Shown here: piece after piece, positions 57,551-64,000 of the stretch
Layout of the letters: every line of letters starts with the position of its first letter
How positions within the stretch are numbered: the first letter of the stretch is position 1
Assembly: GCF_014117425.1 (NCBI RefSeq)
Contig: NZ_CP059725.1
Location: 2,418,001-2,482,000 of the forward strand
DNA length: 64,000 nucleotides
Direction of reading: 5' to 3'
Source: Bartonella sp. HY038
Lineage (GTDB): Bacteria; Pseudomonadota; Alphaproteobacteria; Rhizobiales; Rhizobiaceae
Made by a program: the position numbers and the translations under genes
Notes under the pieces: model-generated
Databases searched by the model: none
Seen by the model: only the letters and a program-made list of their open reading frames with translations
Told to the model about the DNA's origin: nothing

Positions 57551-58210
57551 ATGTCCGTCAACAAGTCACATGAACGCTGCCGCATTGTTTTAGCCCTTTC
57601 AACGACACGCAATATATCACCACAACAAATGACTGATATTTTAAAGGCTGGCGATGTTGCCTCGCTTATTCTTTATAGCGAAGACGAAAATGAAACTGCG
57701 TTTCAAAAACATGCTGAAGCTTTGGTTCCAATCATACAAAATGCTGGCGTTGCGGCAATTATCGCCGGTGATAGCCGTATTGCTGGGCGTGTCAAAGCAG
57801 ATGGTCTACATATTGAAACCAGTATAGAAGATCTAAAAGATGCAATTGATAAGCATCAATCATCAATGATGGTTGGCTTTGCTAATTTGCGTGACCGCCA
57901 TAGCGCCATGCAAATTGGCGAATTAGAGCCCGATTATATGATGTTTGGCAAGCTTGGCGCTGATAAAAAGCCTGAAGCCCATTCACGTAACATCAATCTT
58001 GGTGAATGGTGGGCATCAATGATGGAAGTGCCTGCGCTTATTCAAGCGGGTAATAGCTTGGCAAGTATTGAAACAATTGCTAAAACAGGAACAGAATTTA
58101 TTGTTTTAGAAGAGGCTATCTTTGGAACAAGTGATATGGTGGAAAATATTATTGCAGCCAATAAGCTGCTTGATGAACATGCACCAAAATTAGGGGATAA
58201 TGACGAGTGA
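57551..58210 (+). CDS. Thiamine phosphate synthase-like protein
   Basis: A 219-residue TIM-barrel protein of the ThiE/TenI superfamily (CRIVLALSTTRN, AAIIAGDSRIAGRVKADGLHIE, MVGFANLRDRHSAMQIGE, DYMMFGKLGADKKPEAH). Several catalytic positions of true ThiE look altered, for example the phosphate-binding end is not a clear GG motif, so another activity is possible. In rhizobia it sits upstream of efp. It overlaps the next gene's ATG by one base (TGATG), so the two are coupled. Confidence 0.72.
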   Translation: MSVNKSHERCRIVLALSTTRNISPQQMTDILKAGDVASLILYSEDENETAFQKHAEALVPIIQNAGVAAIIAGDSRIAGRVKADGLHIETSIEDLKDAIDKHQSSMMVGFANLRDRHSAMQIGELEPDYMMFGKLGADKKPEAHSRNINLGEWWASMMEVPALIQAGNSLASIETIAKTGTEFIVLEEAIFGTSDMVENIIAANKLLDEHAPKLGDNDE

Positions 58211-59316
58211 TGCGGGTATTCGGCTTTCTGTTAGTATCAACAGCTTTCCTTTTAAGCGGAACAGCATTTGGTTTTGCACAAAATACGCCCAATGTAATGG
58301 TGATGGAAACAGTTCCAGCTAGCGCCAATGATATTCATGGCCCTATTCATAGTGGCACACCAACAGGGCAGTCACGCCAACCAGCATCCAATACCCTATC
58401 AAGCAATCCATCAACAAATGAAAATCAAAGATCCGAAAATCAGGTAATCACTGATGCCCCCTTGCACATTCTTAAAGCTGGTGACTATGATGCAGCCTAT
58501 AGCGCCTATGATGTAGGGCAATATAAGAAAGCTTTAGAGGAAGCCAAAAAACGCGCTGAAATAGGCGACCCTGCTGCAATGACACTTATTGGCATGCTAT
58601 ATTTGGAAGGCAAAGTGGTTGAAAGGGATTCAGATATAGCTGCGGATTGGTTTAAACGCGCCGCTGACTTGGGCGACCCCCATGCCGCCCTATATTATGG
58701 CGTTAACTTATTTAACGACTCAAAAGATGAAGCTCAAAAAGAAATTGGCGCGCAATATATTGAAAAATCTGCAAAGGCTGGCGTGCCTCGTGCTAGCTAC
58801 TATTATGCACAAATCTTGATGAGTTTAGCTCCCGAAAAAGATAAGCTTGATATTGGCCTTATCTGGTTTTTAAAAGGCGCAGTTGCCAAAGATGCGTATA
58901 GCCTTTACTCCGCAGCAGAGATTCTTGCCGTGGGAACTGAAACAGTTAAGCCCGATGAATATGCCGCCCGTGCATTGCTTGAAAGTGCCGCTAACTTAGG
59001 AAGTGTCTCAGCCCAATTGGAACTTGCAAAATGGAAGATTGACGGACGCGGTGGACCAGTTGACCAAAAGGGCGCATTTATATTGGTTAAGTTGGTTGCG
59101 GTTAATAATGTACCTGTAGCCCAAGTGCACCTTGCTCGTTTTTATTTTAACGGTGTTGGCACTGAAAAAAATCCGGTGATGGGTGCAAGTTGGTATCTCC
59201 TAGCTCAGCAAGGAAACCAAGGTGCTACCGACCTTGACGCAATCATGAAAAAGCTTTCACCGCAACAATTAAATGAGGCAAAAGCTCGTATTGATACGCT
59301 TTTATTCAACCCGTAA
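58210..59316 (+). CDS. Secreted Sel1-repeat protein
   Basis: About 368 residues. A signal peptide (MRVFGFLLVSTAFLLSGTAFGFA) is followed by a low-complexity Ser/Pro/Asn segment, then Sel1-like repeats from residue ~95: AAMTLIGMLYLEGKVVERD, AADWFKRAADLGDPHAALYY, AGVPRASYYYAQILM, ARALLESAANLGSVSAQLEL and LARFYFNGVGTEKNP. Probably a periplasmic or outer-membrane interaction scaffold. Its ATG overlaps the preceding stop; co-transcribed with the ThiE-like gene. Confidence 0.88.
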   Translation: MRVFGFLLVSTAFLLSGTAFGFAQNTPNVMVMETVPASANDIHGPIHSGTPTGQSRQPASNTLSSNPSTNENQRSENQVITDAPLHILKAGDYDAAYSAYDVGQYKKALEEAKKRAEIGDPAAMTLIGMLYLEGKVVERDSDIAADWFKRAADLGDPHAALYYGVNLFNDSKDEAQKEIGAQYIEKSAKAGVPRASYYYAQILMSLAPEKDKLDIGLIWFLKGAVAKDAYSLYSAAEILAVGTETVKPDEYAARALLESAANLGSVSAQLELAKWKIDGRGGPVDQKGAFILVKLVAVNNVPVAQVHLARFYFNGVGTEKNPVMGASWYLLAQQGNQGATDLDAIMKKLSPQQLNEAKARIDTLLFNP

Positions 59317-59445
59317 GGGTTTTTAAATAATTATTTCAAACTATCATCTGCGACAGTCTAGTTATTAGAGGACTATGATGGCTTAAAGCATTTCAGCAAA
59401 TTGATAAATTTTCTAAATATCGACCCTTAGCATCGAAAGTCATCA

Positions 59446-59859
59446 TTATTGCAGCTCAATGAGCGAATTATCGCTATCAGAGCGAAATACCATGGTTGAG
59501 TAACTCCAGATATCAAACTTTTTCTCACCCTTAACATATATCGTACCAGTCCCTTTAGAACCTTTAATCGAAATGGCAATATCAGCGCTGCCATTTGAAT
59601 TGTGAACGGTAATAGAGCCCGTAAAATAGCCGGCAGGCTCCATTGGTTCACCAATTAAATTAATAACTGTAATATTTTTTTGGGCTGCTGCCACACCTGC
59701 TTGATACGCATCGGCAGATTGCATAAAGCTCATAATGGTGAAAAAGAACCCAATAACAATAAATAAGGTGCTACCGAAAATTATTATTGGTAACAACCAT
59801 TTTAACTTGAACTGCAAAGAACTGTTCATTGTTTGTATATTAATATTTTCCGCCACCAT
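59446..59859 (-). CDS. Coa1-like membrane-anchored protein
   Basis: A 137-residue protein with one N-terminal helix (WLLPIIIFGSTLFIVIGFFFTIMSF). The soluble part matches the Coa1/Tim21-like pattern: A...A..N..VINLIGEPMEPAGYFTGSI, then GSADIAISIKGSKGTGTIYV. In mitochondria Coa1 acts in cytochrome oxidase assembly; bacterial roles are unproven. The inner ATG at 59829 is an alternative start. It converges with the Sel1 gene. Confidence 0.7.
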   Translation of the reverse strand: MVAENINIQTMNSSLQFKLKWLLPIIIFGSTLFIVIGFFFTIMSFMQSADAYQAGVAAAQKNITVINLIGEPMEPAGYFTGSITVHNSNGSADIAISIKGSKGTGTIYVKGEKKFDIWSYSTMVFRSDSDNSLIELQ

Positions 59860-60166
59860 CTTGCTCTTTCAAACTTCTATTTAAAATATATAAATAATGT
59901 CAAAGTAGCCTATTGTATATTATCTAGGGTCAGGACCTATACATTTATCGTGATATACATATTTCGTCGCTCAGCAATGCCACTATATACAATAATCAAG
60001 GAAGATTTTAGGGCAATCCATTTCCGCCTCATCAATTTTATGCAAAAGGAAATTGCTCGCCTACAGATGGTAATTGAATTTTTAAATTTGGCGATGGTAA
60101 ATTATTCCCAATAAGGCTTTTGCTGCAGATAAACCGCAAGAGATCATTTCAATTAATATTTTTTTC
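59860..60166. other. Non-coding region with an element end
   Basis: About 300 bp. At 59925 a terminal repeat of the TAGGGGCA family occurs (TAGGGTCAGGACC). No convincing transposase remnant is seen in the DNA that follows. Confidence 0.45.
59925..59948 (+). repeat. Diverged solo end of the TAGGGGCA element family
   Basis: TAGGGTCAGGACCTATACA resembles the right end of the 33.8-kb element (in inverse: TAGGGGCAGGACCCG...). It marks the left border of a small accessory patch, which fits an insertion site. Confidence 0.45.
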
Positions 60167-60585
60167 ATGGAAAAAATTATTATATTGTATCTATCAAAAA
60201 TGATATTAAGTTACTAGAAGTAAACGGACTACCAGTTTTTAGACAATATGGAAATTATATTTACTTTCCACTTACAATCTTAAATAAAAGTATTAATAGC
60301 ATTATAAGTTATACAATTGCAATATTTAATCTGAGCAATGCAGAGCAAGATCACGCTTTTTCAAATATTTATATATTAAATTTTAACAAATTAAAAAAAA
60401 TCAATCTTAGAAATAAAGAGGAAATTTATAAAGAAGTACTACAATATGAAAATATAAATTTAGCTGTTGAAGAAAAATTTTCTCCTAAACACATATATGG
60501 AATGGATTTAAATAGCACATGTAATTTTTATTTTAGAAATACAATTTGCTATAATGGAAAAAATATTTATACAGAATTGGAATAA
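60167..60585 (+). pseudogene. Unknown gene, out of frame at a poly-A tract after the start codon
   Basis: ATG 60167 is followed by G and six A residues and this frame stops after 16 codons. The neighbouring frame is open for 138 codons with a plausible protein (NYYIVSIKNDIKLLEVNGLP, FRQYGNYIYFPLTILNKS, NFYFRNTICYNGKNIYTELE) but has no ATG of its own at the 5' end. One extra A would give MEKNYYIV... in frame. No family recognised. Confidence 0.6.
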
Positions 60586-60588
60586 GTT

Positions 60589-61093
60589 ATGAAAAAGCTT
60601 AGTTTTAACTTTATAATAGTTTTTCTAATATTTTTATTGCCCAATTTAGCACATTCATATTGTATTAATAGATTGGAAATGCAAAAAATTGATAAAACCA
60701 TTTCCCTATTAACAATAATTGAAATTGATGAAAAAGAAAAAAAAAGTTTGTGAAAACTTAGAAATAAAAGATAAATATTTATTTTTCCAATATGGCTATA
60801 TGGTATTAATACCAATATTAAATGAAAATAAAGATAAACTATATTTTTCTAAATTTAGCATAGAAAGCAATGATATTAATCAAAATATATTTTTATCAGT
60901 TATCGATTCGAAATATTCGACCTCTTTTAATGATAAAGAATTTAAAGATATTAGCGGTAAATATTTTTATCTTTTATCAAAAATATCAGATATATCGATA
61001 AGTTACTTTTATGATAGATTTGATTTCGATTTACAAATTTGTAGTTTCGATGTTGTAAACGGAATATGCGCTCATGCAAATATAGATGATTGA
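60589..61093 (+). pseudogene. Unknown secreted protein, out of frame at a nine-A tract
   Basis: ATG 60589 starts a signal peptide (MKKLSFNFIIVFLIFLLPN, LAHSYC) and runs to EIDEKEKKSL with a stop at 60752. After the A9 run (60737-60745) another frame continues in sense: VCENLEIKDKYLFFQYGYMV, LIPILNENKDKL, DFDLQICSFDVVNG, ending at 61093. One A fewer would restore a ~168-residue secreted protein. It starts 4 bp after the unknown gene upstream, so the two form a pair. Confidence 0.62.
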
Positions 61094-61805
61094 AAAGTAA
61101 ATGATAGCAGCGCGTGTTCAAAAAGGCAGTATAGGTTCAAGTCATCGCTGCCATTACCCACCAACCAATGTTGAAGGCGGTATTCTATCCATATTAGTAA
61201 ATGCCCGCCTAACAAAGACAATTGGACATTTGCCGCATTACAATTGCGAAAGCCTGACATATTGCAAATAGTCACTTCCTTTTTACATTGATGATTTATA
61301 CCACAACAAACTCTATCCCCCCTGACCGAAGTACATCATCAATCCCCCAAATAACCAATATGCAATCGATATAACCACGCAAACCATAAAAACACTAAAA
61401 ACATAAAAACAGTTTTAAAAAAGCATATAGCAAAAGGGTGTGTACTATTTTGACAAAGACAAAAAAAAACTGATTTTACAAAACTTAACCTTAAAAATGT
61501 GGCATTTTCCTTGCTTTCATTACAATTTTATGGTTTTGGAAGATGGAATATAAATGCTATGTCGATAGTGAAACGATATTTATAAAGTTCGCTCGCTGTC
61601 TTTGATATGGTTTTTAAAACACAGGATTTATTGGTGCTACCAAACAGTAATAATTCATGAAAATGAGACTGATAGGTAAGCTTGCATTAATCAGAAGCAA
61701 GCTTATGCCAATATGAGTGGAATTTTTTATAATATGTGTTATTTAGCCTCTTAACACATGAATATAGCAAAAATTATAAGACATTTGATATAAGTGGATA
61801 GATAA
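61094..61805. other. Non-coding 700-bp region before efp
   Basis: No gene supported. Composition changes along it: mixed until ~61400, then A/T-rich. A GGTTCAAGTC at 61130 looks like a tRNA T-arm but no tRNA can be folded around it. The efp promoter should lie in the last 200 bp. Confidence 0.4.
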
Positions 61806-62369
61806 ATGAAAATTAACGGCAATGAAATTCGCCCAGGCAATGTGATCGAGCATGATGGCAGCCTTTGGGTTGCAGTAAAATGCAATGCAGTAAAGCCTGG
61901 CAAGGGTGGCGCATTTAATCAGGTTGAACTTAAAAACCTTCTTAATGGCACTAAGCTTAATGAACGTTTTCGCTCGGCTGAGACTGTTGAAAAAGTGCGC
62001 CTTGAGCAAAAAGATTTCACATTTCTTTATGAACAAGGCGAAGCTTTGATTTTCATGGATTCTGAAAGCTATGAACAGCTTGAATTGCAAAAGGATTTTG
62101 TTGGCGATCGCGCTGCATTTTTGCAAGATGGCATGACTGTTACTGTTGAACTTTATGAAGACAGACCAATTGGTATCTCCTTGCCTGATCAAGTAACATT
62201 GACAATTTCTGAAGCTGACCCTGTTGTTAAGGGCCAAACCGCTGCTTCTTCCTATAAGCCGGCAATCCTTGAAAATGGTATTCGCGTATTGGTACCGCCT
62301 TTCATTGCATCAGGTGAGCGCATTATCGTTGATACCAACGAAATTACTTATCTTCGCCGCGCTGACTAA
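61806..62369 (+). CDS. efp: Elongation factor P
   Basis: A 187-residue tRNA-shaped factor that relieves ribosome stalling at polyproline. The three-domain pattern is present with the tip loop [20 protein letters not shown]; the Lys of PGKGG (residue 33) is where beta-lysylation by EpmA would occur. The C-terminal signature is [20 protein letters not shown]. The autotransporter of this window, with its PPVKP repeats, is an obvious client. A hairpin lies just downstream. Confidence 0.97.
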   Translation: MKINGNEIRPGNVIEHDGSLWVAVKCNAVKPGKGGAFNQVELKNLLNGTKLNERFRSAETVEKVRLEQKDFTFLYEQGEALIFMDSESYEQLELQKDFVGDRAAFLQDGMTVTVELYEDRPIGISLPDQVTLTISEADPVVKGQTAASSYKPAILENGIRVLVPPFIASGERIIVDTNEITYLRRAD

Positions 62370-62378
62370 TGTTTTACT

Positions 62379-62404
62379 TGGGTGGCATTTTAAAATGCCA
62401 CCCA
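62379..62404 (+). terminator. Hairpin after efp
   Basis: TGGGTGGCATTTT is exactly repeated in inverse as AAAATGCCACCCA. The T run that would make a strong terminator is missing, so attenuation or mRNA end protection is equally likely. Confidence 0.6.
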
Positions 62405-62742
62405 TGCATTTACACGTTTTACACGAATAAAATTCACCATAGATAAAATGGTATGCGCCGAATAAATGGCAGCAAACGAAATGTTTTTTACTGTTTAGAT
62501 TGTATCTGAGCAAATTAAACAGGATCTTTTTGGTTTTGGAATGACCAATATTATTGTTCATAGGCACCATCATTACACTTGCGTCAAAATACATATTTGA
62601 TCGGTGAGCGCTTTAATGCTTGATAAAACGATAATAAAATCATTCCCATTGTTTTGTCTTGGCAAGCAGCCAAGATTTTCATAAAGTTGACGATATTATA
62701 GATCACCCTTAGGTGACACAGCTAAAGTGATAGGAAAAGATA
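62405..62742. other. Non-coding region between efp and the inositol monophosphatase gene
   Basis: About 340 bp without a supported gene, repeat or strong hairpin; presumed promoter region of the downstream gene. Confidence 0.4.
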
Positions 62743-63534
62743 ATGGCCCTTTCGGCTATAATGCATGTGATGGTACAAGCGACAGTTAAAGCTGGCCGCT
62801 CACTGGTTCGTGATTTTGGTGAAGTGCAAAATTTGCAAGTCTCCCTTAAAGGCCCTGGTGATTATGTCAGCCAAGCCGATAAAAAAGCAGAAAGTATTCT
62901 TTACAATGAATTAAGTCGTGCCCGTCCCGACTATGGTTTTTTAATGGAAGAAAGCGGCGAAGTTATCGGCAATGATGCCCAGCATCGCTTTATTATTGAT
63001 CCACTTGATGGCACTACCAATTTTCTACATGGTATTCCACTCTTTGCAATTTCAGTAGCATTAGAACGCCAAGGACAAATTGTTGCAGGTGTTATTTTCA
63101 ACCCCGTATTAGATGAGCTGTACACCACGGAACGCGGTGGTGGTGCGTTTTTAAATGATCGTCGTTTGCGTGTTGCAGCACGCCGCAAACTTGAAGATGC
63201 AGTTATCGGCACAGGTATTCCACATTTAGGTCGCGGTCATCATGGTAATTATCTTGTTGAATTGCGCAACGTCATGGGTGAAGTTGCCGGTATTCGCCGC
63301 ATGGGTGCAGCATCATTAGATCTTGCCGCAGTTGCTGCAGGTCGTCTTGACGCTTTTTGGGAAGATGGTTTGCAACCTTGGGATATGGCAGCTGGCATGC
63401 TTATGGTACGTGAAGCTGGTGGCTATGTTTCCGACAAAGATGGCGGTCAAAATATGTTTGACACAAAAAATATTGTCGTTGGTAATGAACTAATGCATGG
63501 CGCTTTGATGAAAGTGCTTAAACGCCCAATCTAA
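62743..63534 (+). CDS. suhB: Inositol monophosphatase family protein (SuhB-type)
   Basis: A 263-residue Mg-dependent phosphatase. Motif A is IIDPLDGTTNFLHGIPLFAIS, motif B is WEDGLQPWDMAAGMLMVREAGG and the early Glu is in LMEESGEV. Substrates of the family are inositol-1-phosphate, and SuhB also helps rRNA transcription in some bacteria. ATG 62743 has AGGAAAAG upstream. Length and start (MALSAIMHVMVQATVKAGRS) match rhizobial homologues next to efp. Confidence 0.93.
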   Translation: MALSAIMHVMVQATVKAGRSLVRDFGEVQNLQVSLKGPGDYVSQADKKAESILYNELSRARPDYGFLMEESGEVIGNDAQHRFIIDPLDGTTNFLHGIPLFAISVALERQGQIVAGVIFNPVLDELYTTERGGGAFLNDRRLRVAARRKLEDAVIGTGIPHLGRGHHGNYLVELRNVMGEVAGIRRMGAASLDLAAVAAGRLDAFWEDGLQPWDMAAGMLMVREAGGYVSDKDGGQNMFDTKNIVVGNELMHGALMKVLKRPI

Positions 63535-63563
63535 TAGTCAGCGAAATATTTTGATGTTAATTT

Positions 63564-63591
63564 AAGGCTATTATTATTAATAGCCTTTTTT
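63564..63591 (+). terminator. Terminator of the inositol monophosphatase gene
   Basis: AAGGCTATTA and TAATAGCCTT form a 10-bp perfect stem with a four-base loop and a following T run. Confidence 0.9.
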
Positions 63592-63734
63592 ATTGATCTT
63601 TTTAGCGGTTAGGTAAAAAGAGTTTTCTCGTCTTTATTTTAAACTAAACGCGCTTTAACCATTGCTATTTTCTTCATATTTTTCATAAACTATGCAATAT
63701 TTAGCTTAGATCTTAATGGTGGGAAAGCAATTTT

Positions 63735-64000
63735 ATGAAACGATTTATCAAAGCAGTATCTGCCTATAATGCCAAGGATTTTAGCAAGGCAGAAGAATTG
63801 CTTGACCAATTCTTAAGTAAAAAACCAAACGACATTGAAGGACTTTATCTTAGAGCTTCCTGCTATCTTAAACGTCAAGCCCACGAACAAGCCGAAGCAG
63901 ATCTTATAAAGCTTTTGCAAATAAAAAAAGATGTGCGCGCTTATGACTTATTGATACGTCTTTTTTGGGAAGTGAAAAGACAAGAAGAGGCTTTAACTTT
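63735..64000 (+). CDS. TPR-repeat protein, 5' part only
   Basis: ATG 63735 has GGGAAAG upstream. The first ~88 residues contain TPR-like helices (KRFIKAVSAYNAKDFSKAEE, LYLRASCYLKRQAHEQAEAD, LIRLFWEVKRQEEAL). No signal peptide. The gene runs off the window. In larger homologues a TPR start precedes a glycosyltransferase or sulfotransferase part, but nothing here shows that. Confidence 0.75.
   Translation, partial: MKRFIKAVSAYNAKDFSKAEELLDQFLSKKPNDIEGLYLRASCYLKRQAHEQAEADLIKLLQIKKDVRAYDLLIRLFWEVKRQEEALT

Noticed and set aside
59833..60114. Plus-strand frame of 93 codons
   Set aside because: Crosses an element end and overlaps the start of the Coa1-like gene; sequence shows no domain pattern.
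61120..61160. tRNA-like GGTTCAAGTC before efp
   Set aside because: Only the T-loop-like decamer is present; no acceptor stem, D arm or anticodon arm can be folded around it.

Overview
The window comes from the chromosome of a low-GC alphaproteobacterium of the order Hyphomicrobiales (Rhizobiales), most likely a relative of Bartonellaceae/Brucellaceae. The pointers are a GcrA cell-cycle regulator, a DUF1465/RcdA-type protein, C4-pathway hemA, the argD-argF-hslO block, an argB-HAD phosphatase pair, GlxA-type AraC regulation, an OpgC protein and a rhizobial-type intergenic palindromic repeat. Intergenic DNA is very AT-rich. Taxonomy is inferred from gene content only.

Layout. 1-5 kb: the tail of a lytic transglycosylase-like protein, argB, a HAD phosphatase, an EamA exporter, rpsT (strong promoter and terminator, but no dnaA behind it) and an FAD monooxygenase. 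5-11 kb: a large autotransporter on the minus strand and the acetate permease pair yjcH-actP. 11-19 kb: isochorismatase-like hydrolase with a GlxA-type regulator, rsmE, an aldo/keto reductase and an AsmA-like protein. 19-27 kb: clpB, a secreted unknown, two paralogous small membrane proteins on either side of a periplasmic rhodanese, and argG. 27-33 kb: a five-gene phospholipid-type cluster matching the architecture of E. coli ynbABCD plus a PlsC acyltransferase. 33-36 kb: an SH3b protein, a MITE-like element and a ProP-like transporter with a repeated coiled-coil tail. 36-46 kb: a possible TerB/DUF533-like protein, hslO-argF-argD, gcrA, a family-25 glycosyltransferase with a polysaccharide deacetylase, dapE and a membrane protein.

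46-50.5 kb is an accessory decay island: a broken membrane protein gene, small immunity-like genes, a frameshifted Sel1 protein, a SUKH (SMI1/KNR4) protein, a fragment duplicating a neighbouring gene, a 21-bp perfect hairpin and pieces of IS6-family transposase. A third IS6 fossil lies at 23.7 kb. 50.6-59.9 kb: a phytase-esterase-like secreted protein split by a frameshift, hemA, an RcdA-family gene, opgC, a ThiE-like gene, a secreted Sel1 protein and a Coa1-like membrane protein. 60-61.1 kb: a second small accessory patch with two unknown genes, each apparently knocked out of frame at a poly-A tract. 61.8-64 kb returns to core genes: efp, an inositol monophosphatase and a truncated TPR protein.

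Arginine synthesis is well represented: argB, argD, argF and argG all lie within 40 kb, though in separate transcription units. Several genes outside the core are broken by one small indel. This suggests either active gene decay or homopolymer errors in the assembly, and the sequence alone cannot tell these apart.
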